Source of the DNA: Micavibrio aeruginosavorus
GTDB taxonomy: Bacteria > Pseudomonadota > Alphaproteobacteria > Micavibrionales > Micavibrionaceae
Assembly (NCBI GenBank): GCA_003241285.1
Contig: QFOT01000014.1
Coordinates: 1 to 25,347, forward strand
Length of the DNA stretch: 25,347 nt
Direction: 5' to 3'
The position numbers and the translations under genes were made by a program. Position 1 is the first letter of the stretch, and each line of letters opens with the position of its first letter. Positions 7,536 to 14,685 of this stretch are shown here, in pieces. Below the pieces are notes generated by a model. The model did not search any database. It worked only from the letters and a program-made list of their open reading frames with translations, and was not told the origin of the DNA.

Positions 7536-8570
7536 TTACCAGTCCCGTTTCCGCAGCTCGGAAATAAAATTCCGTACATTCTGTTCTTTAGCCTGAGGCG
7601 TAACGCCATGGCCCAGCCCGGCGATCCAGCCCTTGCGGATGTCTTTCGGTAGCGAGTGGATGGCGTCAAAATAATTCTGAATTTTTGTCAGGCATTCATC
7701 TTCTGGCAAGGTTAAATATTCCGGATCGAAATTTCCCTGAAGGGCAAACTCATCCGAAAATTCATTCATGGCTGATGTTAGATTCTGGCGATGATCGACG
7801 CCGAGAACCGTGATCGGCAAGACATCAAGCAGTCCCCAGTATTCCGCGCCTATATTCTGGCCGTAATAAATCACCGGCATGTCCGGGCAGGCGGATTTGA
7901 AGTCTGTCAGAAGTTTTGCAAGATACGGCAGATAGGTGTTTTTATAGTCGTCGACGGATATATCCCCGGCGCAGGAATCAAAGATTGCCATTACGTCGGG
8001 CTTGGCCTTCGCCTGCGAAATCATATTGGCGGTAAGGACGGGGAGCAGGCGATCCATAAACCCGGCGAAGCGACCGTCTTTTAGTCCATTGCGGGCATCG
8101 GTCAGATCGGTCTTGTGCGTGCCGTGAACGGCAAACACATATAGCGTTAAAGGAGAGCCGACAAAACCGATCAAGCTTTTATTCTGCGGAAGAGCCTCGC
8201 GTGTTAGTGTCAAAGCTTCGGCCTGAAAATCAAGCTTTGAAATATCCGCCTTTATATAGCGGTTAAGATCATTCAGCGTTTTCAAATGGAAGCCAAGTTT
8301 CGGCCCCGGCGCAAATTCAAGCGGCGTGCCCATAATCTCGAGCGGGAATAGTATATCCGAAAACAAAATCGCCGCATCGAAATCGAAATCGCGGATCGGC
8401 CCCATCGCCACTTCCGCCGCCAGCTTGGGGTCTTTGCAAAGCTCTTCAAATGTATGGCTTTGCTTCATGCCCTGATAATGGGAATGGTAGCGTCCGGCTT
8501 GGCGCATCATCCATACGGGAGGGGTGGCGTCATTCTCGCGCTTTAAAGCTTTGATAAAATTATTGGTCAT
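7536..8570 (-). CDS. hemE: Uroporphyrinogen decarboxylase
   Basis: Decarboxylates the four acetate side chains of uroporphyrinogen III to give coproporphyrinogen III. It is 344 aa with no gaps. The N-terminal signature PPVWMMRQAGRY (17-28) carries the substrate-binding Arg23 and Arg27. The catalytic Asp lies in AAILFSDILFPLEIMG (66-81, Asp72), and GFVGSPLTLYVF is the second family motif. The C-terminus has GLGHGVTPQA. The start overlaps the hemB stop by 11 nt and the stop is 2 nt before hemN, consistent with one polycistronic unit. Confidence 0.97.
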   Translation of the reverse strand: MTNNFIKALKRENDATPPVWMMRQAGRYHSHYQGMKQSHTFEELCKDPKLAAEVAMGPIRDFDFDAAILFSDILFPLEIMGTPLEFAPGPKLGFHLKTLNDLNRYIKADISKLDFQAEALTLTREALPQNKSLIGFVGSPLTLYVFAVHGTHKTDLTDARNGLKDGRFAGFMDRLLPVLTANMISQAKAKPDVMAIFDSCAGDISVDDYKNTYLPYLAKLLTDFKSACPDMPVIYYGQNIGAEYWGLLDVLPITVLGVDHRQNLTSAMNEFSDEFALQGNFDPEYLTLPEDECLTKIQNYFDAIHSLPKDIRKGWIAGLGHGVTPQAKEQNVRNFISELRKRDW

Positions 8571-9594
8571 TCAGTTTTTCAGCAACTTCCAGTGCGGCAT
8601 AGGTCAGGATTCCATCGGCGCCGGCGCGGCGGAAACACATCATCATCTCCATAACGGCTTTATCGTAGTCAAGCGCGCCGGCCTGTGCGGCATATTTCAG
8701 CATCGCGTATTCGCCACTGACATTATAAGCGAATGTCGGCAAGGCAAACTCACGTTTCACGCGGGAAACAATATCCAAATAGGGCAGGCCCGGCTTGACC
8801 ATGACCATGTCGGCGCCTTCTTGAATATCAAGCGCGACTTCGCGCATGGCTTCATCGGAATTGGCCGGGTCCATCTGGTAAGTCTTGCGGTCGCCTTTTT
8901 GCAGCGAACAGCCGGCGGCCTGACGGAATGGCCCGTAAAATACTGAGGCGTATTTCGCAGCATAGGCGAGAATAGCGGCATGTTCATGGCCTGAATTATC
9001 GAGGGCTTGGCGGATAGCTCCGACCTGTCCGTCCATCATGCCGGACGGAGCCAGAATCTCCGCGCCTGCGTCGGCGGCGATAATGGCTTGCCGGGCGATA
9101 TTCTCGATTGTCGCGTCGTTATCGACATGGCCGTGATCGTCTATCGGACCGCAATGGCCGTGATCCGTATATTCGCAAAAACAAAGATCGGCCATGATCA
9201 GAAGTTCGGGTGAAGTATCTTTCGCGCGTTTGATCATGCGGTCCAGTAGTCCGCCTTTTTTCATCGAGTCGCTGCCTGTATTGTCTTTATTTCGTGATAC
9301 GCCGAACAGCATAACGGAGCCAATGCTGAGTTTTTCAGACTGGCGAATAATCGCTTCCATGGATTTTTCGGTTTCGCGGAAAACGCCGGGCATGCTTGAT
9401 ACGGGCGTTCGCTCATCCAGCCCTTCCTCGACAAAAATCGGCAGGGTCAGGTGCTCGGGCGCGAGCTGCGTTTCGCGCACTAGGCGGCGCATATTTTCCG
9501 ACGTGCGCAAGCGGCGCATTCTGTTAGGAAGAATAAAATCCGCTTTAGCTTTTTCGTCTATTGGAAGGGTGTGAATTTTGTTTTGTGCCGTCAT
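8560..9594 (-). CDS. hemB: Porphobilinogen synthase (5-aminolevulinate dehydratase), zinc-cysteine type
   Basis: Condenses two 5-aminolevulinate molecules to porphobilinogen. It is 344 aa. Schiff-base lysines are Lys214 in AYAAKYASVFYGPFR and Lys267 in MVMVKPGLPYL. The metal loop MADLCFCEYTDHGHCG (134-149) keeps all three cysteines (138, 140, 148) of the catalytic zinc site. Several well-studied alphaproteobacterial enzymes have acidic replacements here. The ATG at 9594 gives an N-terminal arm before RMRRLRTSENMRRLVRET, as in other family members. It places the first 50 nt inside the end of hemC, which is a long but same-strand overlap. Confidence 0.97.
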   Translation of the reverse strand: MTAQNKIHTLPIDEKAKADFILPNRMRRLRTSENMRRLVRETQLAPEHLTLPIFVEEGLDERTPVSSMPGVFRETEKSMEAIIRQSEKLSIGSVMLFGVSRNKDNTGSDSMKKGGLLDRMIKRAKDTSPELLIMADLCFCEYTDHGHCGPIDDHGHVDNDATIENIARQAIIAADAGAEILAPSGMMDGQVGAIRQALDNSGHEHAAILAYAAKYASVFYGPFRQAAGCSLQKGDRKTYQMDPANSDEAMREVALDIQEGADMVMVKPGLPYLDIVSRVKREFALPTFAYNVSGEYAMLKYAAQAGALDYDKAVMEMMMCFRRAGADGILTYAALEVAEKLNDQ

Positions 9595-11092
9595 CGATCC
9601 ACCTGTACATCGCGTCTATGTTTGGGAAAACATATAACGGCTCGACACCCTGTGCGACAAGTATTTCTGCAGTTTTACCCGGACCGCAGGCATGGGTCTG
9701 TGGGTAAGCTGCAGGCAGTACATGGCTAAGTGCTTCATACTGACTGGCGCTTGCCCACCAGATAATATCAGCATTTTGCAGGGTTTTAACGAGTTTCGGA
9801 GACAGCTCCTTGCCTTGATGCGAATAAGTCGCAATGAAATTACCTTCATGCCACGTATCTTCGGCATGCTTATGCGACAATATGTCCCAAGATTTCAGGG
9901 GCGGTAATTGAAGCACGGGAGAGGTCAGTGTCGGCACGATAAATTCAAATCCGAAACTGTCGGCGCAACCTTCTATCCAATAGCCTTTAGAGGCCAGCTT
10001 GAACCAGCTTTTGACGCCGCTGACCCAGATATTCTTATCGCGGGAAACGCCCTTGGGAAAGGCCCGCGTATGCGCAACAAAAACGGCAGACGATTTGACG
10101 GGTTCATGCTTGATATCCTCATGGATAAAAATACCGTCAGCAAAATCATGCCCGTTCCAGATATCTTTTTGATCTTTATATTCTGGCGGATTCCATTGCA
10201 GGCCGGATATATCCTTACCGTCTTTGTTCTTGCCTTTGATCAAAAGAATATTGCTATCGATATTCGGCAGTTTTAACGAAACAACACCGAAACGCTGGTG
10301 ACAGCCGCCACCATTCATCGTCAGGATTTCATATTCATCGTCAACGGCTGATTGAGTTGCTGTGTGATTAATCGGTTTGAAAATATCTTTAATGTCGGCG
10401 CGGCTTGAAAGCGTTTCAATACAGACCGTGCCCTGGCCCGGTGCAGGCGGGCAAACTGTTATCGGTATGACCATTCGTTTCAGATCTTTCAGCAGGCGCG
10501 TGATTTCTTCATGCGCTTCGTCGTCATTATATAAGCGCTCAAGTCCCGCCAGCGCCAATACGATTCCGTCAAGATTTTGGTCGGGATTAAGCAGTTTAGA
10601 AATGCGCGTGTTTGCATTGCCGCGAATGGGAACCAGTTCGATTTCAGGTAATGGGCCAAGTTGGGGCAGGGCTTTTTGTAAAAACGATGGAAGGAGTTCG
10701 GCGCGGCGCGGCGCGGATGTGCCGATGATAATTTTTTGTCCTGCCTTTAATCGTGTTTCGATATCAGGATGGAAAAGAACGATATCGTGGATATCGTCGC
10801 GCGGTAAAAGAGCGGCACGCTGGATACCATCCGGTCGCTGCGTACCAAGGTCTTTCAGCGAGTGAACCGCGCAATCGATCTGGCCTGACAGCAAATGATC
10901 GTCGATTTCCTTGCTGAAAATGCCGATCACATTCATCTGTGGCAAAGGCGTTGTTTTATCCTTGTCGCCAATCGGCACGATGCCGACTAATTCGGTTTCG
11001 ATGTCCGGATATTGTTTTTTTAAAAGTCTGGCGACGGTTTTGGCCTGAGCCATGGCCATCAGGGAGGTGCGGGTGACGATACGTATTTTCAT
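9545..11092 (-). CDS. hemC: Hydroxymethylbilane synthase fused to a uroporphyrinogen-III synthase-like domain (HemC-HemD)
   Basis: The protein is 515 aa from ATG 11092-11090 (MKIRIVTRTS), about 200 residues longer than ordinary HemC. The ORF stays open to 11170, but that would run into hemA. The HemC part (about 1-280) has HSLKDLG (77-83, catalytic Asp81), GTSAPRRAELL (124-134), IRGNANTRISKL (156-167), PPAPGQGTVCIETL (215-228) and the dipyrromethane Cys264 in NGGGCHQRFGV. After a linker, residues about 333-500 hold SGVKSWFKLASKGYWIEGCADSFGF, then ADIIWWASASQYEALSHVL and ACGPGKTAEILVAQGV, a pattern like the end of HemD (serine-containing loop, then a Gly-rich strand/helix). This would close tetrapyrrole ring III. 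At about 170 residues it is shorter than a full HemD (about 240). The HemC call is firm; the HemD role is inferred from pattern and from the absence of a separate hemD in the operon. Confidence 0.9.
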   Translation of the reverse strand: MKIRIVTRTSLMAMAQAKTVARLLKKQYPDIETELVGIVPIGDKDKTTPLPQMNVIGIFSKEIDDHLLSGQIDCAVHSLKDLGTQRPDGIQRAALLPRDDIHDIVLFHPDIETRLKAGQKIIIGTSAPRRAELLPSFLQKALPQLGPLPEIELVPIRGNANTRISKLLNPDQNLDGIVLALAGLERLYNDDEAHEEITRLLKDLKRMVIPITVCPPAPGQGTVCIETLSSRADIKDIFKPINHTATQSAVDDEYEILTMNGGGCHQRFGVVSLKLPNIDSNILLIKGKNKDGKDISGLQWNPPEYKDQKDIWNGHDFADGIFIHEDIKHEPVKSSAVFVAHTRAFPKGVSRDKNIWVSGVKSWFKLASKGYWIEGCADSFGFEFIVPTLTSPVLQLPPLKSWDILSHKHAEDTWHEGNFIATYSHQGKELSPKLVKTLQNADIIWWASASQYEALSHVLPAAYPQTHACGPGKTAEILVAQGVEPLYVFPNIDAMYRWIDDGTKQNSHPSNRRKS

Positions 11093-11099
11093 GAAGTCT

Positions 11100-12359
11100 T
11101 TAAGCGCTTGCTGCCAGTTGCGGGGCAGGAGTGAGTTGCAGGGAATGAGGAGATAGGGTTTCAAAAACATTGATCAGGGCGCGGACCAGTTCGTCCATGT
11201 CGTGATCTGTGTGATAAGGTGAAGGTGTCAGGCGCATGCGCTCTGTGCCCCAATCGACAGTCGGGTAATTCAGCGGCTGCACGTAAATATTATGTGTATA
11301 GAGAAGCATTTCCGTCATCTGGCGGCAAAGATTGGCCTCGCCGACCATGACGGGCACGATATGGGTCGGGGTATCGAGGATGGGAATACCGGCGGTCTTT
11401 AGTTTTGTTTTCAATCGGGCGGCGCGGTGCTGGTGCAGGCTCCGGATATCCTGATCGTCTTTCAGGATACGAATGCTTGTTTTGGCGGCGGCACATATGG
11501 CAGGCGGGATTGACGTCGTGAAAATAAAACCGGAGCCGTAGCTGCGAATGCAATCGATAATATCATTTGAGCCGGCGATATAACCGCCGACTACGCCAAA
11601 GGCTTTGCCCAGCGTGCCGTTGATAATGCTGATGCGATGGCTCAAATCGTCTCGTTCCGCAACCCCGCCGCCGCGCTTTCCGTACATGCCGACCGCATGC
11701 ACTTCATCGAGATAGGTGAGGCAGCCGAATTCCTCTGCCAGATCGCAAATCTCCCTGATCGGGCTGATATCGCCATCCATGGAATAAACGGATTCAAAAA
11801 CGATGATCTTTGGTTTCGACGGATCGGCATCGATCAGAAGAGATTTTAGATGGGCGACATTGTTATGTTTGAAAATTTTCTTCTCGCAACCTGATTGGCG
11901 AATGCCCTGAATGATGGATGCATGATTTTTCTCGTCCGAGAAAAAAACGGCATCTGGCAATAATTGACCGAGCGTTGCCAGCGATGTCTGATTGGCGACA
12001 TAACCCGAGGAAAAAACAAGAGCGGCTTCCTTGCCATGCAGATCGGCGATCTCTTTCTCCAGTAATATATGCTCGTGCGTTGTACCGGAAATATTGCGTG
12101 TGCCGCCTGCGCCTGCGCCGTAAGTTCTTGCGGCTTCGCGCATGGCTTCAATAACCTCAGGATGGTGACCCATGCCCAGATAATCGTTGCTGCACCAGAT
12201 CGTGACATTACTTTCGGCATAATCGCACGGACGATGAACCGCTTTCGGGTAACTGCCGACCACGCGCTCGAGATCGGCGAATTTGCGGTAATTGCCTTTG
12301 TCTTTAAGCGCTTGAATCTTATCCTGAAAATGATCTTCGTAGGGCTGTTTCATCACCAC
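11100..12359 (-). CDS. hemA: 5-Aminolevulinate synthase (ALAS, C4/Shemin pathway)
   Basis: PLP enzyme that makes 5-aminolevulinate from glycine and succinyl-CoA, the committed step and the hallmark of alphaproteobacterial heme synthesis. Residues below are counted from ATG 12353. FADLERVVGSYPKA (25-38) and WCSNDYLGMGHHP (53-65) are ALAS-specific. GAGAGGTRNISGT (79-91), DEVHAVGMYG (216-225) and the PLP Lys250 in NGTLGKAFGVVGGY complete the fold type I set. The open frame reaches 12440, but alphaproteobacterial ALAS normally begins near the YEDHF segment. A strong AAAAAGGAG (12375-12367) lies 7 nt before GTG 12359, 10 before GTG 12356 and 13 before ATG 12353. I give 12359 on that spacing; ATG 12353 is almost as likely. 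It is first in the heme operon, 7 nt from hemC. Confidence 0.96.
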   Translation of the reverse strand: MVMKQPYEDHFQDKIQALKDKGNYRKFADLERVVGSYPKAVHRPCDYAESNVTIWCSNDYLGMGHHPEVIEAMREAARTYGAGAGGTRNISGTTHEHILLEKEIADLHGKEAALVFSSGYVANQTSLATLGQLLPDAVFFSDEKNHASIIQGIRQSGCEKKIFKHNNVAHLKSLLIDADPSKPKIIVFESVYSMDGDISPIREICDLAEEFGCLTYLDEVHAVGMYGKRGGGVAERDDLSHRISIINGTLGKAFGVVGGYIAGSNDIIDCIRSYGSGFIFTTSIPPAICAAAKTSIRILKDDQDIRSLHQHRAARLKTKLKTAGIPILDTPTHIVPVMVGEANLCRQMTEMLLYTHNIYVQPLNYPTVDWGTERMRLTPSPYHTDHDMDELVRALINVFETLSPHSLQLTPAPQLAASA

Positions 12360-12448
12360 CGGAATACTCCTTTTTACGCCCGGATAACAAGCGACACTTT
12401 GACGCGCTTTTATCTTGAAAGAAGACGAAAACAGTCCCATAATTTTTT

Positions 12449-12507
12449 CGTTAGGCTTGATCCTGAAAAGCCACGCCGTTTTTCGGCCATCCCTAACGCA
12501 AACGGCG
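12449..12507. other. Cluster of interleaved inverted repeats upstream of hemA (possible structured 5' leader element)
   Basis: It lies in the 250-bp hemA/uup divergent region. Perfect pairings are CGTTAGG (12449-12455) with CCTAACG (12492-12498); GGCTT (12454-12458) with AAGCC (12468-12472); GCCG (12475-12478) with CGGC (12484-12487) around a T5/A5 loop; and CGCCGTTT (12474-12481) with AAACGGCG (12500-12507). The outer and two inner stems can form a three-way junction, with two base pairs of the outer stem shared with the first inner hairpin. The last pairing crosses the outer stem, giving either a pseudoknot or an alternative fold. Read on the minus strand it would sit about 90-150 nt upstream of hemA, where a regulatory leader could act. 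No U-tract follows, so a simple terminator is unlikely. Strand and function are unknown. Confidence 0.4.
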
Positions 12508-12520
12508 GAACCTATGTCAG

Positions 12521-12550
12521 TTGTAGGAAACTTCTGCTTATTTGCATAAT
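12521..12550 (+). promoter_or_regulatory. Weak candidate promoter for uup
   Basis: TTGTAG (12521-12526) is followed after 18 bp by CATAAT (12545-12550), about 60 bp before the uup start. The -10 matches consensus at five of six bases and the -35 at only three. The remainder of this 250-bp gap, apart from the inverted-repeat cluster, shows no gene and no recognisable operator such as a full FNR palindrome. Low confidence. Confidence 0.25.
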
Positions 12551-12609
12551 TTGGTTTTGATTTCCTTTAGCAAATGCCTTAAGAAGCCACATCGGTAAAG
12601 GAATTCAAC

Positions 12610-14454
12610 TTGGCTTCAGATCTACTCCTCAGTGTGCAGGACGCAAAAATATCTTTCGGCAATCATTTATTGTTTGAAAACCTGACATTTAATGTTCATC
12701 GCGGGCAGAAAATCGCGCTGGTCGGGCGTAATGGCTGCGGCAAAACCACATTGATGAATATCGTGACGGGTACACGTGAGCTTGATGAGGGCAAGCGCAT
12801 ACAGATGCAGGGCGTGACGGTTGGCTACCTGCAGCAGCAAATTCATCCGAAAGTCGGACAAACGGTTTATGCCTATGTATTCGAACAGCTCTCCGAGGAA
12901 GACAAGCATATGCTCGAATACAAGGTCGAGCTTGTATTGGAACCGCTGGATCTCGATCCGAAAGCGTTGATGACGACATTATCCGGCGGCCAGCTTCGCC
13001 GTGCGGCGATTGCGCGGGCGTTGGTTGAAGATCCTGATATTTTGCTTCTTGATGAACCGACCAACCACCTTGATCTTGAAATCATTGAGTGGCTTGAAAA
13101 TTATCTAAAAGGTTTTCGTGGAGCCATTGTCTGTGTCAGTCACGATCGTGCGTTCTTAGCGAATGTTACAGACAAGATCTTCTGGCTGGATCGCGGTGCT
13201 TTGCGTGTTTGTTCTCGCGGCTTTAAGTTCTTTGACGAATGGTCGTCAGGCTTGCTGGAGCAGGAAGCCCGTGAATTGCAAAACCGCAAGAATATCGTCA
13301 ATATAGAAGTGGATTGGGCCAGTCGCGGCGTACCGGCGCGCCGTAAACGCAATGTCCGCCGTCTGCAATTGATGAAAGAGGCGCGGGATAAACTGCTCCG
13401 CGACCAGCATTCTTATAATAAAGTCGTTTCCAAGATTAAAGTCGGTGAAATGAAAGTCGAGGAGTTTTCCTCAAAGATTATTGCCGAGTTCATTAAAGCG
13501 GGGAAATATTTCACATCAGAAGAAGGTAAGCAGAAAACCGTCCTTGAAGGATTTAGCATGCGTTTCCAGCGCGGCGACCGTATAGGCCTTCTGGGTAAAA
13601 ATGGGTCGGGTAAGACAACTTTCCTGAAGTTGCTGATGAAAGAATTAAAGCCTGACGCAGGAACGGTAAAGCTTGCGCATGAAATTGAAGTTTCCTATTT
13701 TGACCAGCAGCGCCGCGGTTTGAAAGAAGAAGACTCGCTATGGCGCACACTGGTTCCGAGCGGCGGCGACTATGTCGATGTCATGGGCAAACAGCGTCAT
13801 GTCTATGGTTACCTGAAGGATTTTATGTTCGATCCTCAGCTGGCAACCAACCCGGTTAAAAATCTATCCGGAGGCCAGAAAAACCGTCTGATGCTGGCAA
13901 AAGTCCTCGCCAATCCAGGAGGCTTGCTGATCCTAGATGAGCCGACCAATGATCTTGATATGGACACGCTCGATATGATCGAGGAAATTCTGGAAAGCTA
14001 TACGGGAACCTTGTTCATCGTATCCCATGACCGTGATTTCCTCGACCAGACCGTAAGCCAGATCATTGCTTTTGAAGGCGATGGCAAGGTACAAAAATAT
14101 ATTGGTGGTTATTCCGATTATCTAGAGGCGCGAAAGGAACTAGAAGAAAAACCAAAGAAAAAAGAAAAGCTTCCTGAGCCTTCAAAAATAATAACTCAGG
14201 CGCCTGCGCCTGTTAAAACAATGAAGAAGCTTTCTTATAAACTGGAATATGAATTAAAGCAGTTGCCGGAAAAGATTACCGCTCTTGAAGAGGAGATTGC
14301 CGCGCTTTCAGCGAGGCTTGCAGATGTAGACTTTTATAAGAATAGCCCGGATGAATTTATGGATGCGACCAAACGCTATGCCGATGCCAAGGTCGAGCTG
14401 GAGCGGCGTGAAATGCGCTGGCTTGAACTTGAAGAAATGCAAAACGCGTTATAA
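12610..14454 (+). CDS. uup: ABC-F family ATPase Uup
   Basis: Soluble twin-ATPase of the ABC-F family, thought to act on ribosomes; Uup in E. coli also affects transposon precise excision. It is 614 aa. Domain 1: Walker A GRNGCGKT (39-46), signature LSGGQLRRAAIARAL (124-138), LLLDEPTNHLD (145-155). The linker has WASRGVPARRKRNVRRL (236-252), typical of Uup. Domain 2: GKNGSGKT (329-336), LSGGQKNRLMLAKVL (419-433), LILDEPTNDLD (440-450). A charged linker leads to the C-terminal coiled-coil domain (about 536-610), which binds DNA in E. coli Uup and separates it from EttA and YheS. The start is TTG 12610, supported by AAAGGA at 12597-12602 with a 7-nt spacer and by family alignment. The stop overlaps the convergent GIY-YIG gene by 6 nt. 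Confidence 0.93.
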   Translation: MASDLLLSVQDAKISFGNHLLFENLTFNVHRGQKIALVGRNGCGKTTLMNIVTGTRELDEGKRIQMQGVTVGYLQQQIHPKVGQTVYAYVFEQLSEEDKHMLEYKVELVLEPLDLDPKALMTTLSGGQLRRAAIARALVEDPDILLLDEPTNHLDLEIIEWLENYLKGFRGAIVCVSHDRAFLANVTDKIFWLDRGALRVCSRGFKFFDEWSSGLLEQEARELQNRKNIVNIEVDWASRGVPARRKRNVRRLQLMKEARDKLLRDQHSYNKVVSKIKVGEMKVEEFSSKIIAEFIKAGKYFTSEEGKQKTVLEGFSMRFQRGDRIGLLGKNGSGKTTFLKLLMKELKPDAGTVKLAHEIEVSYFDQQRRGLKEEDSLWRTLVPSGGDYVDVMGKQRHVYGYLKDFMFDPQLATNPVKNLSGGQKNRLMLAKVLANPGGLLILDEPTNDLDMDTLDMIEEILESYTGTLFIVSHDRDFLDQTVSQIIAFEGDGKVQKYIGGYSDYLEARKELEEKPKKKEKLPEPSKIITQAPAPVKTMKKLSYKLEYELKQLPEKITALEEEIAALSARLADVDFYKNSPDEFMDATKRYADAKVELERREMRWLELEEMQNAL

Positions 14455-14685
14455 AAGCCCAAGCTTTTCCTGTTTGCTCATGGATTTAATAGCCGCTTCG
14501 CGCTTTGACGCTTGGCTGCGGTTTTCAAATCTTTCGCTGTAAACAACGCTAAACGGCCCCCGGCCTTTGGTGTATTTGGCACCAGTGCCATTTCCATGTT
14601 TTAAAAGCCGAGCCTCCATATCATTGGTAATGCCCGTATAGAAGGTATTGTCGGCGCAACGCAGGATATAGACAAGCCAGTCCAA
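14449..14685 (-). CDS. Small GIY-YIG nuclease-domain protein (YhbQ/UPF0213-like)
   Basis: The protein is 78 aa, a single GIY-YIG domain: WLVYILRCADNTFYTGIT (3-20) supplies the GIY (here VYI) and YIG (here YTG) strands. Arg25 in MEARLLKHGNG and Glu58 in SKREAAIKSM fit the conserved Arg and metal-binding Glu positions. The start must be TTG 14685-14683, because the codon just before it, in the same frame, is the TGA stop of the YheS-like gene and the next Met falls inside the domain. AGGCGGG in the end of that gene may serve as the ribosome binding site. Standalone proteins of this class have poorly known roles, probably in DNA repair. The 3' end overlaps uup by 6 nt, with one TTA serving as a Leu codon in uup and as the stop here. 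Confidence 0.85.
   Translation of the reverse strand: MDWLVYILRCADNTFYTGITNDMEARLLKHGNGTGAKYTKGRGPFSVVYSERFENRSQASKREAAIKSMSKQEKLGLL

Noticed and set aside
11093..11170. Longer HemC starting at 11170 inside hemA
   Set aside because: The extra 26 residues match no HemC feature; the MKIRIVTRTS start is typical for the family and follows the hemA stop by 7 nt.
12449..12462. TTGAT-type half site that could be an FNR/FnrL box near hemA
   Set aside because: Only one half of the TTGAT-N4-ATCAA palindrome is present (TTGATCCTGAAA), so it is not a supported FNR site.
12410..12490. A 26-codon minus-strand ORF upstream of hemA (starts MAEKRRGFSG) that could be a leader peptide
   Set aside because: No properly spaced ribosome binding site (AGGG is directly against the ATG) and no way to show conservation; it overlaps the inverted-repeat cluster, which would itself explain unusual sequence constraint.
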